Shown piece after piece: positions 53,774-61,308 of a stretch of 64,000 bases of DNA. The stretch spans positions 1 through 64,000 of the forward strand of contig NZ_CAUCSQ010000007.1 in assembly GCF_958445495.1 (NCBI RefSeq), read 5' to 3'. The DNA is from an uncultured Bacteroides sp. Its GTDB lineage: Bacteria > Bacteroidota > Bacteroidia > Bacteroidales > Bacteroidaceae. Each line of letters begins with the position of its first letter. The stretch's first letter is position 1. The notes below the pieces were generated by a model, which ran no database searches, had not been told where the DNA came from, and saw only the letters and a program-made list of their open reading frames with translations. The position numbers and the translations under genes are program-made.

Positions 53774-55630
53774 ATGAAAAATTTTAGCTTTATACAAAAA
53801 TATTCACTGTTGAGTACGATTGTTTTGTCGGTATCAGCCTGTAATGATTCTTTTTTGGATCGTACACCGACCAATGACCTGAATGACGAGGCCTATTGGA
53901 ATACCTCTTCCGACTTGGAAGCTTATACAAACGGCATTTACAACGAAGCCGCAAGCAACGGCACCTATAAATTCATGGTGGGATTCCATAGCGACGCCTA
54001 TTCAGTGAAGGTAGTGGGACCTTACAGTATGGAAGCCATGTCGGACAATTTTGCCACCATGGATGCATCTCAGACTTGGGCCAGTGCAGTTGCGGCAGGT
54101 ATTGAGAACCAGCCGAGTGGCAATCCCAACTATGGCAGTTGGTCTTGGACCTTACTACGCCGTATCAATGTGTTTCTGGCCAATTACGAGCGGGCGACGG
54201 GGGTTACGGAGATTGTGAGGAATCGTTATGCCGGCGAGGCACTTTTCTTCCGTGCCTGGTTCTACCTCTACATGGTGCAGACCTACGGAGATGTTCCTCT
54301 GATTATCAAACCACTGGAAACCAACTCCGAAGAACTTTATGGAGCACGTACTCCACGTAAAGAGGTAATGCAGCAAGTACTGACCGACATTAATGCCGCC
54401 TGTTCCTACCTACCGGAAGAAAACTGGGGCGAGAACCGCTTGACAAAGGCGGCTGCATTAGCTTTAAAAGCCCGTATCAGCTTGTATGAAGGTACTTACC
54501 GCAAGTATCACAATTTGGGTGATGAAACCGAGTTCCTAAATGCTTGCGTGAGTGCGTGTGAGGAGCTGATGGGCATGGGATACAGTATTTACAATACCGG
54601 AAATCCTCAAAGCGATTATACCGCCTTGTTTACTACGGATGATTTATCTACCAACAGTGAAGTGATATTCTACCGTAAGTATGCCGAGGGCTTGAAGAGG
54701 CACCGTATGTGCGGTTATACGGTCAACCTGAGAAATGGCGGGACAAAAGACTTTGTGGATGATTTTCTCTGCATTGACCATGACGGAGTGGCGCGACCGG
54801 TGGCATTGAGCTTGGATTACAGCAACGATACGCCTGAACAGGAATTTGCCAACCGAGACCCGCGTCTGGGACAGACCTTCCTGGCACCGGGAAACGATGC
54901 CGCAAAGGCTTTATTCATAGATGCCGCTAATGCCAACCGTACTTTTCCACGTATCGGCAATATGGAAGGATGGCCTACATTGACCGGTTACCATGCCATC
55001 AAATACTACATTCGTGAACAAGACAAAAAGGGCTTTAATGCCGAGACGCAAGACTATCCTCTATTCCGCTATGCCGAAGTGCTGCTGAACTATGCCGAGG
55101 CGAAGGCTGAACTAGGACAGTGCGACCAAGCTATACTCGACAAGACCATCAACCTGCTACGTGACCGTGCCGGTATGCCCCACTTAAATGCCAATCCGGA
55201 GATGGACCCCAAATATGCGAATTATGGTATTTCATCTTTGTTGGTTGAGATTCGCCGTGAACGTCGCGTCGAGCTTAGCTTCGAATATCTGCGTTATCAG
55301 GATTTGATGCGTTGGGCATGGGGTGAGAAACTGAAAGAGCGGGTACTGGGTATGCGTCTAGAAGATGCCGATTTCAATGATGCCCGTTACGAAGGTGGCA
55401 TTACGAAAGGTGGTTCGGCAGATGCTGGACAGAACCCCGTGTATGTTTTCAAGGCTTCAGACGGAAAGCAGTACATCGATGCTTATGAGAACACGAATTA
55501 TGCGACTGCTCGCCGTTCATTCGATCCCAAGAAAGACTACCTTCGCCCCCTTCCGTCTTCTGCTATCAGCAAGAACACGAATCTTGAACAAAATTACGGC
55601 TGGACTACAGGACTTGCCGATGACAAGTGA
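53774..55630 (+). CDS. SusD-family surface glycan-binding lipoprotein
   Basis: The 618-aa product has a lipobox VLSVSAC (Cys ~23) followed by NDSFLDRTPTNDLNDEAYWNTSSDLEAYTNGIYN, the standard SusD N-terminus. TPR-like helices (NRYAGEALFFRAWFYLYMVQTYGDVPLI, RLTKAAALALKARISLYEGTYRKY) and the C-terminal SusD/RagB region (LFRYAEVLLNYAEAKAELGQ, LLVEIRRERRVELSFEYLRYQDLMRW) are intact. It forms the lid of the SusC barrel and presents the glycan. It is cotranscribed with SusC (13-bp gap) and followed by a sulfatase gene. The ligand cannot be inferred from sequence. Confidence 0.93.
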   Translation: MKNFSFIQKYSLLSTIVLSVSACNDSFLDRTPTNDLNDEAYWNTSSDLEAYTNGIYNEAASNGTYKFMVGFHSDAYSVKVVGPYSMEAMSDNFATMDASQTWASAVAAGIENQPSGNPNYGSWSWTLLRRINVFLANYERATGVTEIVRNRYAGEALFFRAWFYLYMVQTYGDVPLIIKPLETNSEELYGARTPRKEVMQQVLTDINAACSYLPEENWGENRLTKAAALALKARISLYEGTYRKYHNLGDETEFLNACVSACEELMGMGYSIYNTGNPQSDYTALFTTDDLSTNSEVIFYRKYAEGLKRHRMCGYTVNLRNGGTKDFVDDFLCIDHDGVARPVALSLDYSNDTPEQEFANRDPRLGQTFLAPGNDAAKALFIDAANANRTFPRIGNMEGWPTLTGYHAIKYYIREQDKKGFNAETQDYPLFRYAEVLLNYAEAKAELGQCDQAILDKTINLLRDRAGMPHLNANPEMDPKYANYGISSLLVEIRRERRVELSFEYLRYQDLMRWAWGEKLKERVLGMRLEDADFNDARYEGGITKGGSADAGQNPVYVFKASDGKQYIDAYENTNYATARRSFDPKKDYLRPLPSSAISKNTNLEQNYGWTTGLADDK

Positions 55631-55635
55631 TGCTT

Positions 55636-55710
55636 GCATATACCCTGCCGGGATTTCGCAGGTTCTTCCCTTATGGGATACCCTTCGGACCCGTGCAGGG
55701 TTTCGCATAT
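55636..55710 (+). repeat. Multi-hairpin palindromic intergenic sequence
   Basis: ACCCTGC (55642-55648) pairs with GCAGGGT (55695-55701), and inside are CCTGC/GCAGG and CCC-TTAT-GGG stems. It lies between the SusD and sulfatase genes, with no T-run. It looks like a REP-style structured repeat or RNA-processing site. Confidence 0.45.
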
Positions 55711-55753
55711 AATAAAATGACAACATTCATCTCCCATAAACTTGAATTGATAA

Positions 55754-57298
55754 ATGAACAGACATTATTTTTGGAGCACTTCGCTACTGGCTGCCACCGG
55801 AACAATGGCATCCAATTTACAGACGTTGGCACAGCAACAGCCACACATTATCTTAATCATGTCCGACCAGCATCGTGGCGACGCCATGCATTGCATGGGG
55901 AATCCCTCTGTGATAACCCCGAATATGGATGCTCTGGCAGCAGAAGGTACCTTATTTATGAATGCCTATTCCTCGACACCGAGCAGCACACCCGCACGCG
56001 CGGGATTGTTGACAGGACTCTCTCCGTGGCATCACGGTATGTTAGGGTATGGCCGGATAGGTAGCGATTATCGTTACGAGATGCCGCAGATGTTACGCGA
56101 TTTGGGCTACTATACTTTCGGCATCGGAAAGATGCACTGGTTTCCGCAAAAGGCGCTTCATGGTTTTCACGGCACTTTGGTCGATGAAAGCGGTCGGGTG
56201 GAGAGTTCAGATTTCATCAGTGATTACCGGCTGTGGTTCCAGATACATGCCCCTGGCCTGAATCCGGATTCCACGGGTATCGGTTGGAATGCACACGGAG
56301 CTACCCTCTACAAACTACCGGAGGCGCTGCACCCCACCGCTTGGACCGGTGAAACTGCCTGTGAATTGATTCGTAATTACAAGAAAGGCAATGGGAAGCC
56401 CCTATTCTTGAAAGTTTCTTTTGCGCGGCCACACAGTCCTTACGATCCATCTCGGCGTTTGATGGGCTTATACAAGGGCAGGGATGTACCTGCGCCCTAC
56501 GTAGGTGAATGGTGCAAGGATAAAGATTATGCCACCTATCGAGATGCCGCCAACGCCGATTCGGACGCAGCATTCGGAAATTTCGGTGATGAATATGCCA
56601 AAAATTCGCGTCGCCATTATTATGCCAACATAACTTTTGTGGACGAAGAAATTGGCAAGGTGATACAAACACTGAAAGAACAAGGCATGTACGACAATGC
56701 ACTGATTTGTTATATTTCGGATCATGGTGACATGCTGGGTGACCATTATCATTGGCGCAAGACGTATCCTTATGAAGGTTCAGTACATGTGCCATGTATA
56801 GTGAAGTGGCCTGCCGGCTACGCTTTCGAGAAGGGGAGCAAGCGGCAGGAACCGGTGGAGTTGCGCGACCTGTTGCCCACATTCATTGATATGGCTGGCG
56901 GTACGGTTCCCAATGATATGGACGGACAGTCTTTGGCAGATTTGATGAAAGATGGTGTCGCGAATTGGCGCAAATACATCGATCTGGAACATGCCACCTG
57001 CTACAGCGCAGACAATTATTGGTGTGCATTGACAGACGGAAAGATAAAGTATATCTGGCGTTTCCATACAGGCGAGGAAGAACTGTTCGATTTGACAAAA
57101 GATCCTCATGAGTTACGCAATGTAGCGGATGAAAAGAAATATCGTTCACAACTCCTTACCATGCGTGAGGTTATGGTAAAACATTTATCTGAGCGGGGTG
57201 AAGAATTCGTGAAGGACGGTCAACTTCAGGTTTTGAAGCGCACGGTGCTTTACAGTCCCTTCTTCCCAGACAACCTCCCCATAGATACGGGTATTTGA
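55754..57298 (+). CDS. Serine-type S1 family sulfatase, exported
   Basis: The 514-aa product has an N-terminal leader (STSLLAATGTMASNLQTLAQ). The alkaline-phosphatase-fold metal site starts at IILIMSDQHRGDAM. The maturation motif is S78-T-P-A-R followed by AGLLTG, so the formylglycine is made from Ser, which in anaerobes needs the radical-SAM maturase anSME. None is in the window. Other active-site signatures are GIGKMHW, SFARPHSPYDPS and CYISDHGDMLGDH. It hydrolyses a sulfate ester, presumably from the glycan imported by the adjacent SusC/SusD pair. The TonB/SusD/sulfatase trio forms a minimal island locus without its own glycosidase or regulator. Confidence 0.9.
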   Translation: MNRHYFWSTSLLAATGTMASNLQTLAQQQPHIILIMSDQHRGDAMHCMGNPSVITPNMDALAAEGTLFMNAYSSTPSSTPARAGLLTGLSPWHHGMLGYGRIGSDYRYEMPQMLRDLGYYTFGIGKMHWFPQKALHGFHGTLVDESGRVESSDFISDYRLWFQIHAPGLNPDSTGIGWNAHGATLYKLPEALHPTAWTGETACELIRNYKKGNGKPLFLKVSFARPHSPYDPSRRLMGLYKGRDVPAPYVGEWCKDKDYATYRDAANADSDAAFGNFGDEYAKNSRRHYYANITFVDEEIGKVIQTLKEQGMYDNALICYISDHGDMLGDHYHWRKTYPYEGSVHVPCIVKWPAGYAFEKGSKRQEPVELRDLLPTFIDMAGGTVPNDMDGQSLADLMKDGVANWRKYIDLEHATCYSADNYWCALTDGKIKYIWRFHTGEEELFDLTKDPHELRNVADEKKYRSQLLTMREVMVKHLSERGEEFVKDGQLQVLKRTVLYSPFFPDNLPIDTGI

Positions 57299-57440
57299 GG
57301 CCTATAGTCTTTCATTTATGCCAATGAAATCGACATGCTAAGTGTGGCAGTGTTTGGGAGGTACTGGAAAATAGTAATATGAGCACAACCTATTGGACGC
57401 TTTTGTCGTTCACAACATAAGCGTCCGCACGCTATAGGGC
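57299..57440. other. Non-coding stretch after the sulfatase
   Basis: I see no gene here. The sequence leads into degraded transposase DNA and may itself be part of the decayed IS66 element (ATGAGCACAACCTATTGGACG lies upstream in a compatible orientation), but no reliable reading frame was found. Confidence 0.4.
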
Positions 57441-57642
57441 GAATGCAAAAACTATTTATTTTGTGGTAATCATGACGCTGCAGAAGACGCTGTGGTACTC
57501 TACTCGTTCTTCGGTTGCTGTAAATCTGCCGGTGTAGACTTCCGTACATGGCTGTTCTACTTTCTCATATCCATGATTATGACTACTCAACAGACTTGGC
57601 GGAACTACTACCGGATAATCTGAAAGCTTCCAATAGGTTTTA
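57441..57642 (+). pseudogene. IS66-family transposase C-terminal remnant
   Basis: The plus-strand reading gives ECKNYLFCGNHDAAEDAVVLYSFFGCCKSAGVDFRTW. After a frameshift near 57570 it continues HIHDYDYSTDLAELLPDNLK to a stop at 57642. This is the conserved C-terminus of IS66 TnpC transposases (SxKAAENAAVIYSLLGCCK...DLAELLPHN). Only the tail survives, so the element is dead. Confidence 0.7.
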
Positions 57643-57663
57643 AATGCCAACCTTTCAAATGCA

Positions 57664-57894
57664 ATGTTGTCCTTACTTGGAGGACTTAAATCACCCATCA
57701 ACGCATTTTTTACCTATTTGAGCGACTTAAATGGACAGAGTGCTACATCTTCATTTAGACTGCTTCGGGGAGTTTACCGAATACTTACTTTACAACAGCT
57801 TTTGGTAGTTTTTCCAATGGCAGGCATCCAAGCTATGGGCTTTCCTTCAAACTGGAAAGACGAACCTTTGTGGCTTGGTTCCAAGGAGATTTAA
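57664..57894 (+). pseudogene. Probable Abi_2 (abortive infection) family 3' remnant
   Basis: The last ~30 codons read LQQLLVVFPMAGIQAMGFPSNWKDEPLW and then stop. The MGFPxNW...PLW ending is characteristic of Abi_2/AbiD-F family proteins, as I recall. The preceding codons do not fit the family, so this is a degraded fragment rather than a working phage-defence gene. It lies between IS66 and M23 remnants in the island. Confidence 0.45.
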
Positions 57895-58006
57895 TCAGTT
57901 CTCCTGTCTCTTTTCAGAGTATGATATTTAGGTATGATTCCTTACCGGATGTTATAATCTAGGTAGTTACGGCATATACCCCGGCCTGCAGATTGTCTTT
58001 TCGTCC

Positions 58007-58014
58007 TATCTTTG
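58007..58014 (+). promoter_or_regulatory. Candidate -7 box before the M23 remnant
   Basis: TATCTTTG is an exact TAnnTTTG match only 4 bp before ATG 58019, which would give a nearly leaderless transcript. No -33 box is visible at the right distance. Confidence 0.3.
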
Positions 58015-58018
58015 GGGT

Positions 58019-58530
58019 ATGAAAACATTTTATATGATTCTCCTTTTGTCATGTTGTGCGTTTCATGTCGGTGCGCAGTTCCATGATATTTTAAATGACA
58101 GGTTTACGTACATGGTGAATAGTGTATCGGATAGTGCGGAAACAGAAAACGGTAACAAAAAAGCTACTCCCTCGGTAAACCCGGATAGGCAGCTTGAGAA
58201 AATACGTGCCTTATGGATAGACAGGTATCTGAGCGTATTCTATCCGTTGGATAAGATGGTGGTCAACTCACCTTTTGGTATTCGCAAAGAACCGTTTACG
58301 GGAAAGAAGCGGCAGCATAACGGTGTGGACTTGCAGGCTAAAAATGAACGGGTATATGCCATGATGGCGGGTGAAGGTGGTAAAGGTTTCTACAAGTAAG
58401 AGTGCCGGAAAATACGTCACCATCTACCACGGAGGATACATGATTAGTTATTGCCATTTATCTAAGGTACTAGTAAAAGAAAGAATGAAAGTCATGCCCG
58501 GCGAAATCGGGGGTCTATATTTCAACCTAA
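58019..58530 (+). pseudogene. Exported M23 peptidase, frameshifted and truncated
   Basis: ATG 58019 begins a signal peptide (MKTFYMILLLSCCAFHVGAQ), then SPFGIRKEPFTGKKRQHNGVDLQAKNERVYAMMAGE, the HxxxD zinc-ligand region of M23 endopeptidases. One extra base near 58372 shifts the frame to a stop at 58399. The next frame continues VVKVSTSKSAGKYVTIYHGGYMISYCHLSKVLV...MPGEIGG. Family similarity ends at about 58520, before the final HLH metal ligands, so the gene is both frameshifted and truncated. Similar M23 proteins occur in Bacteroides conjugative transposons, suggesting a relic of such an element. Confidence 0.75.
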
Positions 58531-58581
58531 AAGTAATATATCTACAAGTTTTTGACACCGTGTAATGTTCCGTATTAATGA

Positions 58582-59859
58582 CTACTCTATTAATCCTAAA
58601 ATCCAATTGATCCAAGAAATTATAGTTGATGCTCTTCGTTTATATGTTTGATCTGAATCAATATTATATAGTTTAGCATTTTTCATTATTTCAACCACTT
58701 CATCTTTTGTTGGGACATTCCCTTTATCAAAATATAGCTTCAGAGTGTTTTGAAATACAGTATGTGATAGTATAAGTTTCACAAATTCTAATTGCCGTTC
58801 TACAATGGGCAAATTAAATATACGAAAACCATCTTGAGTTAAAGTACATCCGATTTGTTGATTCTCTCGAATAGTCTCTATGAGACCTAAATACTTTGCC
58901 GCATTTGAATAGTAGTCAGTTTGCCTATGGTCAAAGTCATAATTTCGAGTAATATCATCCTTACTGATAAATCCTCTTTGTTTCAATAATTCACAAAGAT
59001 TAATTACACGCTCAAAACTATCAGCTTGAGGAAATGGCAGTTCAGGTTCTATGACAACCTGAATATCGTTCAAAATATTTTGTATATTCTCTATATTAAT
59101 TGTTCCTTCTTGAACTGCATATTTTTTATGCTGTAGTAAGCGGATAGAATTATATAAGTTAGGTGTAGTAAATTCATATTCCCTCAAATGGAAAATTCCA
59201 TTTGAGTATGTAAGAAAGATTGGACGAACACGTTTCGTGATCCTATTACTCCATAGCCTATATGGATAATATAATTGTCTGATCAAAAAATCATCAGAAA
59301 TATAATTCTTTGCTTCAATCAAGTTTAGGGAATTATCTCCTTCATACCCTCCATCTATTTCTATTTGTGAATTCTCTACATTTATTTTGAAACTATTTTT
59401 CCCTGAATTAATTGTAAAATCAAACAAAGAAGAACTCATTCGTCCACAAACTGTAGGTAACAAATTTTCTTCACCTGTAAAGTCATGCAGTATCTTAGAT
59501 ACAAAAGTACAGTTTATTGCAATTGATTCACTTGTAATATCTTTATAATCTATACTTTCCAAAAAAGTTGGAAAGTCAATAGTGGTTATCCCTACATCTT
59601 CTTTGTTAAAATCACAAAAAGTTTCAAATGTGCCAATTTCATATGTACCTCTGGATGTAGGTAAAATTGACAACTTATGATCAATAAACAATTTAGGAAG
59701 TTGAGAACGATGATCAAACTTTGTCATTAAGCGAGCTTCCCGAAACTGGTTGATATCTATTGAAGATATTGATACTCGCTCGTTATTTGCAAGTCTATCT
59801 AAGATACGATACTTCTCGAATATTTTCTCCCATGCTATATCGTTTTTAGATTTACTCAT
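58582..59859 (-). CDS. Type II restriction endonuclease (PD-(D/E)xK type), partner of a Dam-like methylase
   Basis: The 425-aa cytoplasmic product is AT-rich and overlaps the methylase stop by 8 bp. A nuclease core is visible: QIEIDGGYEGDN (Asp ~167) followed by NLIEAKNY with Glu182 and Lys184, the D-(x)n-ExK pattern. A winged-helix-like region (~280-350, LCELLKQRGFISKDDITRNYDF) and a C-terminal RRASTIISWINWI segment resemble DNA-binding parts of several type II enzymes. Pairing with a MethyltransfD12 methylase suggests recognition of GATC or a related adenine site, but specificity cannot be derived by eye. Function as endonuclease rests on the motif and the pairing. Confidence 0.72.
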   Translation of the reverse strand: MSKSKNDIAWEKIFEKYRILDRLANNERVSISSIDINQFREARLMTKFDHRSQLPKLFIDHKLSILPTSRGTYEIGTFETFCDFNKEDVGITTIDFPTFLESIDYKDITSESIAINCTFVSKILHDFTGEENLLPTVCGRMSSSLFDFTINSGKNSFKINVENSQIEIDGGYEGDNSLNLIEAKNYISDDFLIRQLYYPYRLWSNRITKRVRPIFLTYSNGIFHLREYEFTTPNLYNSIRLLQHKKYAVQEGTINIENIQNILNDIQVVIEPELPFPQADSFERVINLCELLKQRGFISKDDITRNYDFDHRQTDYYSNAAKYLGLIETIRENQQIGCTLTQDGFRIFNLPIVERQLEFVKLILSHTVFQNTLKLYFDKGNVPTKDEVVEIMKNAKLYNIDSDQTYKRRASTIISWINWILGLIE

Positions 59860-60691
59860 AATTGCTAATTAAAAATTCATCTACTTGTCCTCTCTTAGAA
59901 GAATCAGAGTTTACAGCACGATTTGCATGCACTATATGAATATTATAATCGGAATAAATTTCTTTTATGAAATTAGAGGCTGAATTTGATAAAAGAAATT
60001 TAATACCGTTATCATTCAATCTGTTACAAATATCTCTTAGTCTAAGTTGATCTCTCTCATTCCATCCACCTTGCACGTATCCTGTAAAATTAGAACTTTC
60101 AGAGATAGGATGATACGGTGGATCTAAATACACAAATGAGTTTGTTGGTATATCTCTTAGAATTGCCTCATAATCTCCATTTGATATTTGAATTTGGGCA
60201 GAATTTAAATATTTGCTTACAGCTTTAATTACAGGTTCGTTAATTATATTAGGATTTTTATATTTTCCAAATGGAGAATTAAATTCTCCAGCATTATTAA
60301 CCCTATATAATCCATTATAGCAAGTTTTATTGAGATATATAATTCGTGAAGCTCTTTCAATATTTGTAAGATTATTAAAAAAAGGCTGCCTATCTATGGC
60401 TCGAATTTCATAAAAATATTCTGATGTATTTTTATGTTTTTTCAAATCTTCAATAAGTTCATTTGGATTATCTCTTATGACTATATAAACATTGATCAGT
60501 TCTTCATTATAATCATTTATAACAGCTCGTTTAGGTTGTAAATCGAAAAGTAAAGCTCCTCCTCCTATGAATGGTTCATAGTAGGGACGATTCGCTACCC
60601 CCTTGGGTAACATCTTTTTAATTTCTGGTATAAGTTGTCTTTTTCCTCCAACCCATTTCAGAAATGGAACTACAAGTTTATTTTTAGCCAT
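59852..60691 (-). CDS. Dam-family DNA adenine methyltransferase (MethyltransfD12)
   Basis: I chose ATG 60691 (279 aa, MAKNKLVVPFLKW). The upstream extension to 60700 would need a TTG start. Family motifs are the AdoMet-binding FLKWVGGKRQLIPEI near the N-terminus, YYEPFIGGGALLFDL (motif I), YLNKTCYNGLYRVN and the catalytic D190-P-P-Y193. It methylates adenine N6, probably in the recognition sequence of the overlapping endonuclease, protecting the host. The gene is much more AT-rich than the pectin genes, consistent with horizontal acquisition. A -7 box lies just upstream at 60719-60726. Confidence 0.93.
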   Translation of the reverse strand: MAKNKLVVPFLKWVGGKRQLIPEIKKMLPKGVANRPYYEPFIGGGALLFDLQPKRAVINDYNEELINVYIVIRDNPNELIEDLKKHKNTSEYFYEIRAIDRQPFFNNLTNIERASRIIYLNKTCYNGLYRVNNAGEFNSPFGKYKNPNIINEPVIKAVSKYLNSAQIQISNGDYEAILRDIPTNSFVYLDPPYHPISESSNFTGYVQGGWNERDQLRLRDICNRLNDNGIKFLLSNSASNFIKEIYSDYNIHIVHANRAVNSDSSKRGQVDEFLISNYE

Positions 60692-60718
60692 TTTATACAA
60701 AATCTATTATATCAAGTG

Positions 60719-60726
60719 CAAAGATA
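60719..60726 (-). promoter_or_regulatory. -7 box of the restriction-modification operon
   Basis: On the minus strand TATCTTTG matches TAnnTTTG exactly and is followed by CAC, 28 bp before the methylase ATG. A TTTA rather than TTTG is near the -33 distance. One promoter for both genes, with the methylase first, is the order needed to avoid self-restriction. Confidence 0.5.
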
Positions 60727-60848
60727 CCATTTTTACCGATTTGTGCTATATAAATAAACAACAAATTGAGAATCTTGATTTTAATGGATTGATATACAGC
60801 TAATTATTCATCTATTCCTCCTTAAATCCCCCTATCTTTCCTTTGCGA

Positions 60849-61113
60849 CTACATAGGTCGGTGTATGTTCTGCCGCAGCTTGTCGATACTAAGAACCAAT
60901 TTCGTTCCGTCCGTCGGGTCTTTCAGCACTTGAACCCCAGCCTTTTCGGTCTTGAATTTCTGCTTGTGTCCCTCCGAATAGAGTTCTCCTGCGTATTCCA
61001 ACGGCTTGCCCTTGTTACTGCCGAAAAGAGAACCGACGCTCTCGGCTATGTTGGCGGCTGCGGTGGTTACCGCCCCTTTCTATATATTCTCTTGCACCGT
61101 TTGGCTTCGAGGT
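60849..61113 (-). pseudogene. Remnant resembling a mobilisation protein
   Basis: The minus strand reads MPPRSQTVQENI, a stop, then KGAVTTAAANIAESVGSLFGSNKGK followed by PLEYAGELYSEGHKQKF and KAGVQVLKDPTDGTKLVLSIDKLRQNIHR, ending at a TAG (60849-60851). The SLFGSxK stretch resembles a segment of Bacteroides plasmid-recombination/mobilisation proteins, from memory. The in-frame stop makes it non-functional. Identification is weak. Confidence 0.35.
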
Positions 61114-61137
61114 GGCATTTCGTTGGCTCTGCCCCAT

Positions 61138-61243
61138 ATAGAAACAAAGCGTAACAAACGCTGTTTCAGCTAATTCGCTACGCTTTGCTCAAATTTGCAA
61201 TTCTGCTATGTGTTTATTTTGATTCGACCGCCTTTGTTTCTAT
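61138..61243. repeat. Inverted repeat pair ATAGAAACAAAG
   Basis: ATAGAAACAAAG at 61138-61149 and its exact complement at 61232-61243 bracket an 82-bp non-coding segment that also has GCGTAAC/CGCTACGC-like short repeats. It lies at the right edge of the island, 65 bp before the GH2 gene. It could be an element end or recombination site. Confidence 0.45.
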
Positions 61244-61308
61244 CATTAACAATCGATAATTCTGAAAAGAAAAAGGGTACAAAATAGTTTCCCGGCCGTC
61301 TTCCCGGT

